A stretch of 6,650 bases of DNA, from positions 1-6,650 of the forward strand of contig JAFUPT010000103.1 in NCBI GenBank assembly GCA_017481065.1, written 5' to 3'. Of this stretch, positions 1 through 4,590 are shown piece by piece. A model generated the notes under the pieces. That model saw only the letters and a list, made by a program, of their open reading frames with translations, was not told the origin of the DNA and made no database searches. The position numbers were made by a program, and so were the translations under genes. The stretch is from Clostridia bacterium. Lineage in GTDB: Bacteria; Bacillota_A; Clostridia; Christensenellales; Aristaeellaceae. The first letter of the stretch is position 1, and each line of letters opens with the position of its first letter.

Positions 1-20
1 GCCCTTCCGTTTGGAAGGGC
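1..20 (-). terminator. Hairpin at the end of the folate operon, probable terminator
   Basis: The sequence GCCCTTCC-GTTT-GGAAGGGC forms a perfect 8-bp, GC-rich stem with a 4-nt loop, 21 bp past the folC stop codon. In the minus direction the T-tract would lie left of the window edge and cannot be seen. In the plus direction the tail (GTTGCTTTATG) is a poor T-tract. Position and shape suggest an intrinsic terminator for folT-folC, perhaps shared with a convergent gene outside the window. Confidence 0.6.
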
Positions 21-41
21 GTTGCTTTATGCGCATGATAT

Positions 42-1322
42 TCAGTTTGCCGCCTTGAGTTCCAGCATTGCATCCCGGATGGAGCCAATGGAGTACAGCG
101 AACCGAAGCAGAGCACCACGCCGTCGCTGCCGGCAAGTTCGATGGCCTTGCGCACGCCGTCCTCGATGGTATCGCAGGGCGCAGCCTTCGCGCCGGCCTG
201 CTGCAGGTAGAGGGCCAGCTTGTCCGCAGTGAGCCTGCGCGGGTTCGGCGGGGTCACGCACACGAACTGCTCGATCATGGGCATGATGGGGCGGTACATA
301 TCCGCATAGTCCTTGTCCGCCAGCACGCCGGTGAGGGCGATCACGCGGCGGCCGCTGAGGTAATCCTCGATATTCTTCGCCAGGGCTTCCAGGCACTGGG
401 GATTGTGGCCGCCATCGATGATGAAGAGGGGATCGCGGCCCACGATGTCAAACCTGCCGGGCCAGCTCACGTCCCGCAGGCCATCGCGGATGTTTTCCTC
501 GCTGATCTTCCAGCCCGCTTCAACCAGGCTGTCCGCCACGGAGAGCACCACGGAAGCGTTGTGCAGCTGGTGTTCGCCCAGCAGGGGCAGGAAGAGCTCC
601 CTGCGGCTGCCGCAATCGAAAACCTGGCCCTCGAGGCCATGGCTCAGGCGCTTCAGGCTTTCAAAATCCGCCTTCTTCAGGGATACGTTCTTCTCCGCGC
701 AGATGCGCTCAAACACTTCTTCCACGGATTCCGCGCCGCGATAGATCACAGCGCGGCCATTCTCCTTGAAGATGCCGGCCTTGGTTTCGGCGATCTTTTC
801 GATGGTATCGCCAAGAACCTCGGTATGATCGAGGCCGATATTGGTGATCACGGCCACTTCCGGGGTTTCGATCACGTTGGTGGCGTCCATCTCGCCGCCC
901 ATGCCCACTTCCAGCACCACGATATCGCAGCCCTTGCGCTTGAAATATTCAAAGGCGATGCAGCACACCAGCTCGAACTCCGTGGGGCACTGCTCCATGG
1001 AATCGGCATAGGGCTTTACATACTCCGTGACCTCAATCAAATCCTCATCGGAGATTTCCACGCCGTCCACCTGCATGCGCTCATGGAAGCGGTAGATGTA
1101 CGGGGAGGTATACAGGCCCGTGCGGTAACCCGCCTTGCGCAGGATGGACGCGGTCATCGCCGCAGTGCTGCCCTTGCCGTTGGTGCCCGCGATGTGCACA
1201 AACTTCAGGCTCTTTTCGGGGTTGCCGATCTTCGCCAGCAGCTCCTGGGTGCGCTCGAGGCCGGGCACGCTGCCCTTCCAGCACACAGAATGGATATATG
1301 CGATGGCTTCGTTGACATTCAT
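42..1322 (-). CDS. folC: Bifunctional folylpolyglutamate synthase / dihydrofolate synthase (FolC)
   Basis: FolC is a cytoplasmic Mur-ligase-family enzyme. It adds glutamate to folates with ATP, which keeps them in the cell, and in many bacteria it also makes dihydrofolate from dihydropteroate. The 426-residue length is usual for the family. Visible motifs are the P-loop GTNGKGS (residues 46-52), LEVGMGGEMDATN (137-149), GLDHTEVLG (163-171) followed by IAETKAGIFK with the lysine that is usually carbamylated (about K181), PGR (288-290), DGGHNP (303-308), PNPRRL (359-364) and the C-terminal FGSLYSIG (406-413). The ATG start is preceded by AAGGAG at 1331-1336. It is the second gene of an operon, 15 bp after folT, so the folT leader riboswitch should control it too. 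Whether it has dihydrofolate synthase activity as well cannot be decided from sequence alone. Confidence 0.96.
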   Translation of the reverse strand: MNVNEAIAYIHSVCWKGSVPGLERTQELLAKIGNPEKSLKFVHIAGTNGKGSTAAMTASILRKAGYRTGLYTSPYIYRFHERMQVDGVEISDEDLIEVTEYVKPYADSMEQCPTEFELVCCIAFEYFKRKGCDIVVLEVGMGGEMDATNVIETPEVAVITNIGLDHTEVLGDTIEKIAETKAGIFKENGRAVIYRGAESVEEVFERICAEKNVSLKKADFESLKRLSHGLEGQVFDCGSRRELFLPLLGEHQLHNASVVLSVADSLVEAGWKISEENIRDGLRDVSWPGRFDIVGRDPLFIIDGGHNPQCLEALAKNIEDYLSGRRVIALTGVLADKDYADMYRPIMPMIEQFVCVTPPNPRRLTADKLALYLQQAGAKAAPCDTIEDGVRKAIELAGSDGVVLCFGSLYSIGSIRDAMLELKAAN

Positions 1323-1330
1323 GGGGAAAA

Positions 1331-1336
1331 CTCCTT
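1331..1336 (-). promoter_or_regulatory. Ribosome binding site of folC
   Basis: AAGGAG on the minus strand lies 8 bases upstream of the folC ATG and abuts the folT stop codon (TGA at 1338-1340). This fixes the folC start and suggests translational coupling between the two genes. Confidence 0.8.
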
Positions 1337-1337
1337 C

Positions 1338-1928
1338 TCAGGTATTCTTGCTCTTGGGCGGCCATACGCCAAGGCGCGTGAACAGGCCGGTTTTGAACAG
1401 ATAAAAGATAATCACCACATCCAGCGCCATGGTGACTGCAAACTGGATGGAACGGGTGGACAGGAAGAACTTGTAGCTCAGCCAGAAGCTGCCCTCGCTG
1501 TTGTAGATGAAGGCCAGCGCCGCGCTCTGGTACAGGATCGATCCAAACACGATCGGCGGCAGGAAGGCAATGATCAGGCGCAGGATATTCATCTTCTCCG
1601 TTTCGGCGAGGTAGCGGCGGAAAATGCCCGCAAACACGCCGTAAAGGATGGGCGGAATGCTGAAGATGGGATTGAAGCCGTAGCCCGAGAACAGGCAGCC
1701 GACAATATCCGCGCTGAAGCCCACGAGGCCGCCCGCCATCGGGCCGAAGAGCATGCCGGATATGAAGATCGGCACGGCTTCAATGGAAAAGCGGGTGCTG
1801 GCATTGGGCATCGGGATGATCAGGCGCGCAAATACCACGCTGAGCGCCGCAAGCAGCGCGCAGTAGGCCAGCGCCTTGGTGGACATGCCGCGCTTTCCGT
1901 TCGCGGCGGGGTTCGTGTTTTTCTTCAT
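1338..1928 (-). CDS. folT: Folate ECF transporter S component (FolT)
   Basis: FolT is the membrane substrate-binding subunit of an energy-coupling factor (ECF) importer. It binds folate and works with a shared EcfA/EcfA'/EcfT module, which is not in this window. The 196-residue protein has a short basic N-terminus (1-17) and about six hydrophobic segments (roughly 18-37, 51-64, 67-82, 90-105, 115-140, 158-180), as expected for an S component. Family-like features are TRFSIEAVPIF (45-55), the GP-G-G-D pattern in LFGPMAGGLVGFSADI (60-75), GYGFNP (82-87) and a late arginine in STRSIQF (157-163). The ATG follows AGGAGG with good spacing. The assignment is strengthened by a THF riboswitch in its leader and by folC directly downstream. 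Another vitamin specificity is possible from the protein alone, but context makes folate much the best choice. Confidence 0.93.
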   Translation of the reverse strand: MKKNTNPAANGKRGMSTKALAYCALLAALSVVFARLIIPMPNASTRFSIEAVPIFISGMLFGPMAGGLVGFSADIVGCLFSGYGFNPIFSIPPILYGVFAGIFRRYLAETEKMNILRLIIAFLPPIVFGSILYQSAALAFIYNSEGSFWLSYKFFLSTRSIQFAVTMALDVVIIFYLFKTGLFTRLGVWPPKSKNT

Positions 1929-1935
1929 GAAAAAA

Positions 1936-1941
1936 CCTCCT
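1936..1941 (-). promoter_or_regulatory. Strong ribosome binding site of folT
   Basis: AGGAGG on the minus strand sits 7 bases before the folT ATG. It is part of the 9-mer TAAAGGAGG (1936-1944), whose exact complement occurs upstream in the same leader (2102-2110). Confidence 0.88.
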
Positions 1942-1988
1942 TTACTATCAGCGAACGAAACATACCTGTTCTTCCCGCCGGTTTTTCC

Positions 1989-2029
1989 AAAATAAAACTC
2001 CCCTTCCGGCGCGCAGCCAAAGGAGAGTT
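1989..2029 (-). terminator. Intrinsic terminator in the folT leader (attenuator)
   Basis: On the minus strand AACUCUCCUU (2029-2020) pairs with AAGGGGAGUU (2005-1996), giving 10 bp including one U-G pair. A further GGC/GCC pairing forms at the top, and the run UUUUAUUUU follows. It lies between the riboswitch and folT, about 60 bp before the folT ATG and well after the promoter, so it can only act as a conditional stop of the leader transcript. The expected effect is early termination when THF is bound. Confidence 0.87.
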
Positions 2030-2052
2030 GATATCAGATTTACCAGCATAAG

Positions 2053-2100
2053 GCAGCAAAACTAAGGTCGACCGTTCGCCCGACCGAGTATCGTTGCTAC
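2053..2100 (-). other. Extra structured hairpin in the folT leader, function unknown
   Basis: The leader RNA can fold GUAGCAA (2100-2094) with UUGCUGC (2059-2053), then ACU with AGU, then GGUCG (2085-2081) with CGACC (2070-2066). The result is one long, interrupted stem with a 10-nt apical loop. It lies between the THF riboswitch and the terminator and is not part of the known aptamer fold. It may be a spacer that brings the distant switching strands together, a pause or processing site, or a second ligand-binding element. I do not recognise it as a known riboswitch class. Confidence 0.5.
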
Positions 2101-2101
2101 A

Positions 2102-2110
2102 TAAAGGAGG
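2102..2110 (-). promoter_or_regulatory. Candidate anti-Shine-Dalgarno strand in the folT leader
   Basis: The RNA sequence CCUCCUUUA here is an exact reverse complement of UAAAGGAGG around the folT ribosome binding site (1936-1944), 9 bp with no mismatch. It lies just downstream of the riboswitch 3' end. If the two pair, the folT ribosome binding site is hidden, which adds a translational layer to the control. This is inferred from complementarity only. Confidence 0.45.
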
Positions 2111-2128
2111 GTAACCCCAATATGACGC

Positions 2129-2220
2129 AGCGGGTGCGGAAACCCCATCGCGGACAATGTCCTTCGTCTGTCACTCAACTCCCCATTTTGACAGCACTTC
2201 ACGCGAAGTTCCCTACTCTG
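2129..2220 (-). promoter_or_regulatory. Tetrahydrofolate (THF) riboswitch, folT-type
   Basis: The minus-strand RNA shows the conserved blocks of the class I THF riboswitch in the right order. They are GAGUAG, UUCGCGUGAAGUG, a perfect 6-bp P3 stem CUGUCA/UGACAG (2194-2189 with 2173-2168) around a loop containing UGGGGAGUUG, then ACGAAGG, CGCGAUG and GCACCCGCU. UUCGCG pairs with CGCGA, and GGAA with UUCC, to form P2. The loop UGGG can pair with CCCG of the 3' segment as the known pseudoknot, though only about 4 bp are seen. The closing stem P1 is weak here (CAG/CUG). This class binds reduced folates and is known upstream of folT and other folate genes in Firmicutes. The gene context matches, and a terminator downstream points to transcriptional control. 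Confidence 0.88.
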
Positions 2221-2229
2221 GTTGCCAAC

Positions 2230-2258
2230 ATTATATACCAGTTTTCTACAAAATACAA
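2230..2258 (-). promoter_or_regulatory. Sigma-A-type promoter of the folT-folC operon
   Basis: On the minus strand TTGTAT (2258-2253) and TATAAT (2235-2230) are separated by 17 bp. Transcription would start near 2222-2224, a few bases before the first conserved block of the riboswitch, so the whole aptamer is in the leader. The surrounding DNA is AT-rich compared with the genes. Confidence 0.82.
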
Positions 2259-2336
2259 TAGGCTAATCAAAATGTAACGGAGGCATGAGGAAGGCCAATG
2301 GGATGATCCTCCCCGGAACCCTCAGCAAAAGAATCG

Positions 2337-2359
2337 GTCCCGTTTCGGGACTTGTTTTT
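2337..2359 (+). terminator. Terminator-like hairpin on the plus strand, no gene upstream
   Basis: GTCCCG-TTT-CGGGAC forms a 6-bp GC-rich stem followed by TTGTTTTT on the plus strand, which is the usual form of an intrinsic terminator. No plus-strand gene lies upstream in the window. It might end a short unrecognised transcript or stop antisense transcription coming from the folT promoter region. The stem is short, so the call is tentative. Confidence 0.45.
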
Positions 2360-2410
2360 GGAAAGATTATTCGGACGATATACGAAAGCGTTCTTACGGT
2401 TTTATCCTGC

Positions 2411-2447
2411 TTGGCGGGCGCACGCACAGATGCGCCCCTGCAGGGCG
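2411..2447. repeat. Palindromic intergenic element, possible dispersed repeat
   Basis: GGGCGCA (2416-2422) and TGCGCCC (2431-2437) form a perfect 7-bp stem around an 8-nt loop. A second overlapping palindrome, GCCCCTGCAGGGC, follows directly. The general form (GGGCGCAC, short loop, TGCGCCCCT) resembles short GC-rich intergenic repeats that I have an impression of from gut Clostridia genomes. No second copy is in the window, so the repeat status is inference. Confidence 0.35.
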
Positions 2448-2476
2448 AAGGCATGGTCTTTTCCTGTTTTCCAATT

Positions 2477-2507
2477 AAAAATCGACCTCGGAGCGAGGTC
2501 GATTTTT
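2477..2507. terminator. Strong bidirectional intrinsic terminator
   Basis: AAAAATCGACCTC (2477-2489) and GAGGTCGATTTTT (2495-2507) form a perfect 13-bp stem with the 5-nt loop GGAGC. The A-run on one side and the T-run on the other make it work in both directions. On the minus strand it closes the aldolase-kinase operon, about 70 bp past the kinase stop codon. It also shields the folT promoter region from read-through. Confidence 0.92.
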
Positions 2508-2510
2508 ATT

Positions 2511-2549
2511 CCGGGTCTCCAAAGGGACAGCGTCCCTGCCGTGACCCGG
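2511..2549. repeat. Nested palindrome in the 3' untranslated region of the kinase operon
   Basis: CCGGGTC (2511-2517) pairs with GACCCGG (2543-2549). Inside it GGGAC (2524-2528) pairs with GTCCC (2532-2536) across the loop AGC. The result is a two-tier hairpin between the kinase stop codon and the terminator. It may stabilise the 3' end of the mRNA or be a copy of a dispersed palindromic repeat. No second copy is present in the window. Confidence 0.4.
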
Positions 2550-2574
2550 GGCAGCATCCCAGCGTCTTCCCGAC

Positions 2575-3510
2575 TCATTCCCCACGCATCCGGGCAAGCA
2601 CCTGCGCCTCGCTGCGAATCATGCCATTCGCGCCGGGATGCTCCACCGCGATGGAACCGGCGGCATTGGCAAAGCGCGCGCAGCTTTCCACATCCCAGCC
2701 CTGGGCCACACCATGGAGGAAGGCAGCCACGAAGCTGTCTCCCGCGCCGGTGGTATCGATGCAGTTTGCCGGGCAGGCGGGAATGTGCTTTTCAATTCCC
2801 TCCGCGGACAGGTAACAGCCCCTGCCGCCCAGCTTCAGCACGATATTTTTCGCGCCGAGATCGCGCATGCCCTGGGCCATTTTGGCGGGATCACCGGCCT
2901 CGCCGGTGAGCTTTGCCACATCCGCCTCGCTGGGCAGCACATAGTCCGCGCGCCGGATGGATTCCAGGATGGCGGGCATATCGTATTCCGAGCGGTTGAT
3001 TTTAAAATCCAGCGCCGTGCGCCCGCCCGCAGAATGGGCAAGATCGAAGAGGCGGACGGTGTCCTCTCCATCAAAGCCCTTCAGCGACATGCAGCTGCCG
3101 ATGGACACGATGGCGGAGCTTTTCACCGCCTCCTCATCCACATGCCCGTAGCAAAAATGCTCATTGTGGCCGGTCTGCAGCACGAAATGCCGCTCGCCGT
3201 CCGGGCGGCAGAGCACCACGGAAATGCCGGTCTTGGCGTCGATCTTCCGGTCAAACACGGAAATGGGATAGTTTCCCAGCTGGCTGAGGAGCACCTCGCC
3301 CAGGTGATCATTGCCCACCGAGCCCATCAGCGCGGTGCGCGCGCCCAGCATGGAGGCCGTGACTGCCTGGTTCAGCGCATCGCCGCCCAGCAGCAGCTGG
3401 ATATTGCCCACATTGGTGGTTTCCCGCTCGAAGATGGATGCATCCGCTCCGGTCACCAGCAGGTCGATCACCTGCAGGCCCACGCAGAGCAGGTCGTAGC
3501 GGAAGGCCAC
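2575..3510 (-). CDS. PfkB-family (ribokinase-like) carbohydrate kinase
   Basis: This is a cytoplasmic ATP-dependent sugar or sugar-phosphate kinase of 311 residues, the usual length for the PfkB family. The N-terminal motif LLLGGDALNQAV (39-50) matches PfkB signature 1. The C-terminal motif DTTGAGDSFVAAF (252-264) is signature 2, with the anion-hole GAGD and the catalytic aspartate D258. An NxxE-like stretch is seen at VLPSEADVAKLTG (191-203), with serine where asparagine is common. The start is GTG at 3510, which gives the normal family N-terminus (FRYDLLCVGLQVIDLL). It lies only 3 bp after the aldolase stop with just a weak AAGG upstream, so it is probably translated by coupling. The neighbouring class II aldolase suggests it makes a ketose bisphosphate (tagatose-6-phosphate or fructose-1-phosphate kinase-like role) or phosphorylates a related sugar. 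Specificity cannot be told from the sequence. Confidence 0.9.
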   Translation of the reverse strand: MAFRYDLLCVGLQVIDLLVTGADASIFERETTNVGNIQLLLGGDALNQAVTASMLGARTALMGSVGNDHLGEVLLSQLGNYPISVFDRKIDAKTGISVVLCRPDGERHFVLQTGHNEHFCYGHVDEEAVKSSAIVSIGSCMSLKGFDGEDTVRLFDLAHSAGGRTALDFKINRSEYDMPAILESIRRADYVLPSEADVAKLTGEAGDPAKMAQGMRDLGAKNIVLKLGGRGCYLSAEGIEKHIPACPANCIDTTGAGDSFVAAFLHGVAQGWDVESCARFANAAGSIAVEHPGANGMIRSEAQVLARMRGE

Positions 3511-3513
3511 GGA

Positions 3514-4353
3514 TTATGCCTTGCCGGCGCTGCCGAACACCTGAATCTTTGCAGCAACAGCAGCGGTCATGGCTTCCATGGCGCGGTTCAGGGCGTCGCC
3601 GTAGGATTCATCATCATCCGCGTGGATGGCGGCCTTGGCGGCGAGGATCACATCGGTGAACACATTCACCTTGCGGATGCCGCCCTTTACGGTATTGCGG
3701 AAATCATCATCGGAGAGGCCGGAGCCGCCGTGGAGCACCAGCGGAACATCCACTGCGGCGTGGATCTCTGCCAGGCGGTTCAGGTCCAGCTTGGGAGTGG
3801 CCTTGTAGACGCCGTGCTGGGTGCCGATGGATACGGCGAGGAAATCCGCGCCGGTCTGCTCGATGAATTCGCGGGCGTCGTTGGGGTCGGTGTAGGCGGT
3901 GTGGTCCACATTGCCGGTCTCATCGGAGAGGCCGCCCACGCTGCCCAGCTCGCACTCCAGGCCCACGCCCATGGCATGGCAGATGCGGGCCAGCTCGGCG
4001 GACTTGCGCACATTTTCGGCGTGGCTTTCTTCGCGGGTGCCATCGTACATGATGGAGCCGCAGCCATGCTTCAGGGCCTGCATCATGATATCGAAGCTGT
4101 AACCGTGGTCCAGATGCACCGCCACCGGAACCTTGGCATTCCGGGCCTGTTCCAGCATCATGGGCATGATCCAATCGAAGGGACCATACTTCAGCAGGGA
4201 TTCGGCGGTACCGATGATCACCGGGGAATTGGCCTCCTCGGCTGCGCGGATCACGGAACGGGTCATATCCATATTGTAAGTATTAAAAAAGCCGACGCCA
4301 TAGTTCTTTTCCTGGGCGTCCTTAAGGATTTCTTTCATGGTATAGAGTGCCAT
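3514..4353 (-). CDS. Class II fructose/tagatose-bisphosphate aldolase family protein
   Basis: This is a zinc-dependent aldolase of 279 residues, the size of the short class II group (FbaA of Bacillus, GatY, KbaY, IolJ). It would split a ketose phosphate or bisphosphate into dihydroxyacetone phosphate and an aldehyde, or run in reverse, in the cytoplasm. Key residues are visible: LDHG with the catalytic D82 and zinc ligand H83, YDGT (103-106), ECELGSVGG (133-141), GTQHGVY with H180, LHGGSG with H208 (207-212), and KVNVFTD (228-234) for phosphate binding. The ATG at 4353 is preceded by AAGGA. It is the first gene of a two-gene operon, with a PfkB kinase 3 bp downstream. Whether it handles fructose-1,6-, tagatose-1,6- or another bisphosphate is not resolved. 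No sugar transporter or regulator is visible beside it. Confidence 0.93.
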   Translation of the reverse strand: MALYTMKEILKDAQEKNYGVGFFNTYNMDMTRSVIRAAEEANSPVIIGTAESLLKYGPFDWIMPMMLEQARNAKVPVAVHLDHGYSFDIMMQALKHGCGSIMYDGTREESHAENVRKSAELARICHAMGVGLECELGSVGGLSDETGNVDHTAYTDPNDAREFIEQTGADFLAVSIGTQHGVYKATPKLDLNRLAEIHAAVDVPLVLHGGSGLSDDDFRNTVKGGIRKVNVFTDVILAAKAAIHADDDESYGDALNRAMEAMTAAVAAKIQVFGSAGKA

Positions 4354-4397
4354 ATGTATTTCCTTCTTTCTGTATTTTTATAAATACCAACGCTTAA

Positions 4398-4426
4398 ATT
4401 ATATCCCCCGAAACCGAAAGAATCAA
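4398..4426 (-). promoter_or_regulatory. Sigma-A-type promoter of the aldolase-kinase operon
   Basis: On the minus strand TTGATT (4426-4421) and TATAAT (4403-4398) are separated by 17 bp. The expected start near 4391 gives a short leader of about 38 nt that holds the AAGGA ribosome binding site (4360-4364) of the aldolase. No attenuator or riboswitch is visible in this leader. Confidence 0.8.
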
Positions 4427-4486
4427 TATGGAAGCAAATATTTTTACAACTATGCTCCGGCGGCTGCGTTTCTTTACGCAATCTCC

Positions 4487-4518
4487 TTGCAATTTGACAT
4501 TCGCTGTGATATTATAAT
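4487..4518 (+). promoter_or_regulatory. Probable promoter of the nfnAB operon
   Basis: Two overlapping readings are possible. TTGCAA (4487-4492) with TATTAT (4510-4515) has a 17-bp spacer and is a normal sigma-A layout. The better hexamers TTGACA (4494-4499) and TATAAT (4513-4518) are only 13 bp apart, too close for the usual holoenzyme. The promoter is divergent from that of the aldolase operon, about 60 bp away. Confidence 0.6.
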
Positions 4519-4531
4519 AAACGAGTATATA

Positions 4532-4546
4532 GGTGCAATTTGCGCC
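4532..4546 (+). promoter_or_regulatory. Inverted repeat in the nfnA leader
   Basis: GGTGCA-ATT-TGCGCC forms a 6-bp stem (one G-U pair) in RNA, or a near-perfect DNA dyad, just downstream of the expected transcription start. ATTTTGC follows, which is too weak for a confident terminator. It could be an operator or a 5' stabilising hairpin. Confidence 0.35.
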
Positions 4547-4549
4547 ATT

Positions 4550-4565
4550 TTGCTGTATACAACAA
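4550..4565. promoter_or_regulatory. 16-bp near-palindrome in the nfnA leader, possible operator
   Basis: TTGCTGTATACAACAA is a palindrome with a single mismatched pair and sits between the promoter and the ribosome binding site. TTG...CAA ends are seen in Rex (redox repressor) operators, but those are usually 18 bp with another core, so the binding protein is not identified. Confidence 0.35.
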
Positions 4566-4590
4566 GACCAGACAGAGAAGAGGGGTTACT

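Larger units (their letters stand above)
2259..2476. other. Intergenic stretch without a credible gene
   Basis: This stretch lies between the folT promoter and the terminator of the kinase operon. Short open frames exist on both strands, but none has a well-placed ribosome binding site or recognisable protein content. The plus-strand frame from ATG 2285 has GGAGG only one base before the start and runs on into the antisense of the kinase gene. The stretch does contain two hairpins, listed separately. It could be a decayed gene, a small RNA locus or plain spacer. Confidence 0.55.

Noticed and set aside
405..2051. Long plus-strand open frame (548 codons) opposite folC and folT
   Set aside because: It is a shadow caused by biased third-codon positions of the real genes on the other strand. 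It is rich in H, A and G, has no ribosome binding site, and runs through two genes and the terminator.
2122..2277. Plus-strand 51-codon frame with an upstream AAGGAGGG, antisense to the THF riboswitch
   Set aside because: The ATG at 2122 follows a purine-rich stretch, but that stretch is the complement of the leader's CCCUCCUUU. The frame lies entirely opposite the riboswitch and promoter, whose conservation explains the sequence. The protein shows no recognisable feature.
2285..2815. Plus-strand frame of 176 codons starting in the intergenic stretch
   Set aside because: GGAGG is only one base before the ATG, the frame passes through a bidirectional terminator, and its last third is antisense to the kinase gene. 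It is not a plausible gene.
2638..4383. Long plus-strand open frame (581 codons) opposite the kinase and aldolase
   Set aside because: The same codon-bias artefact. It crosses both genes and the aldolase start region, and its composition is unlike a real protein. The minus-strand genes have clear family motifs.
4465..4480. Small dyad TGCGT-TTCTTT-ACGCA between the divergent promoters
   Set aside because: The stem is only 5 bp, there is no T-tract, and it has no match to a known operator such as the CcpA site. It is too weak to call.
4540..4590. Longer NfnA start at a TTG codon
   Set aside because: The added residues (RHFAVYNKTRQRRGVT) do not fit the family N-terminus, there is no ribosome binding site before the TTG, and ATG 4591 has a good one.
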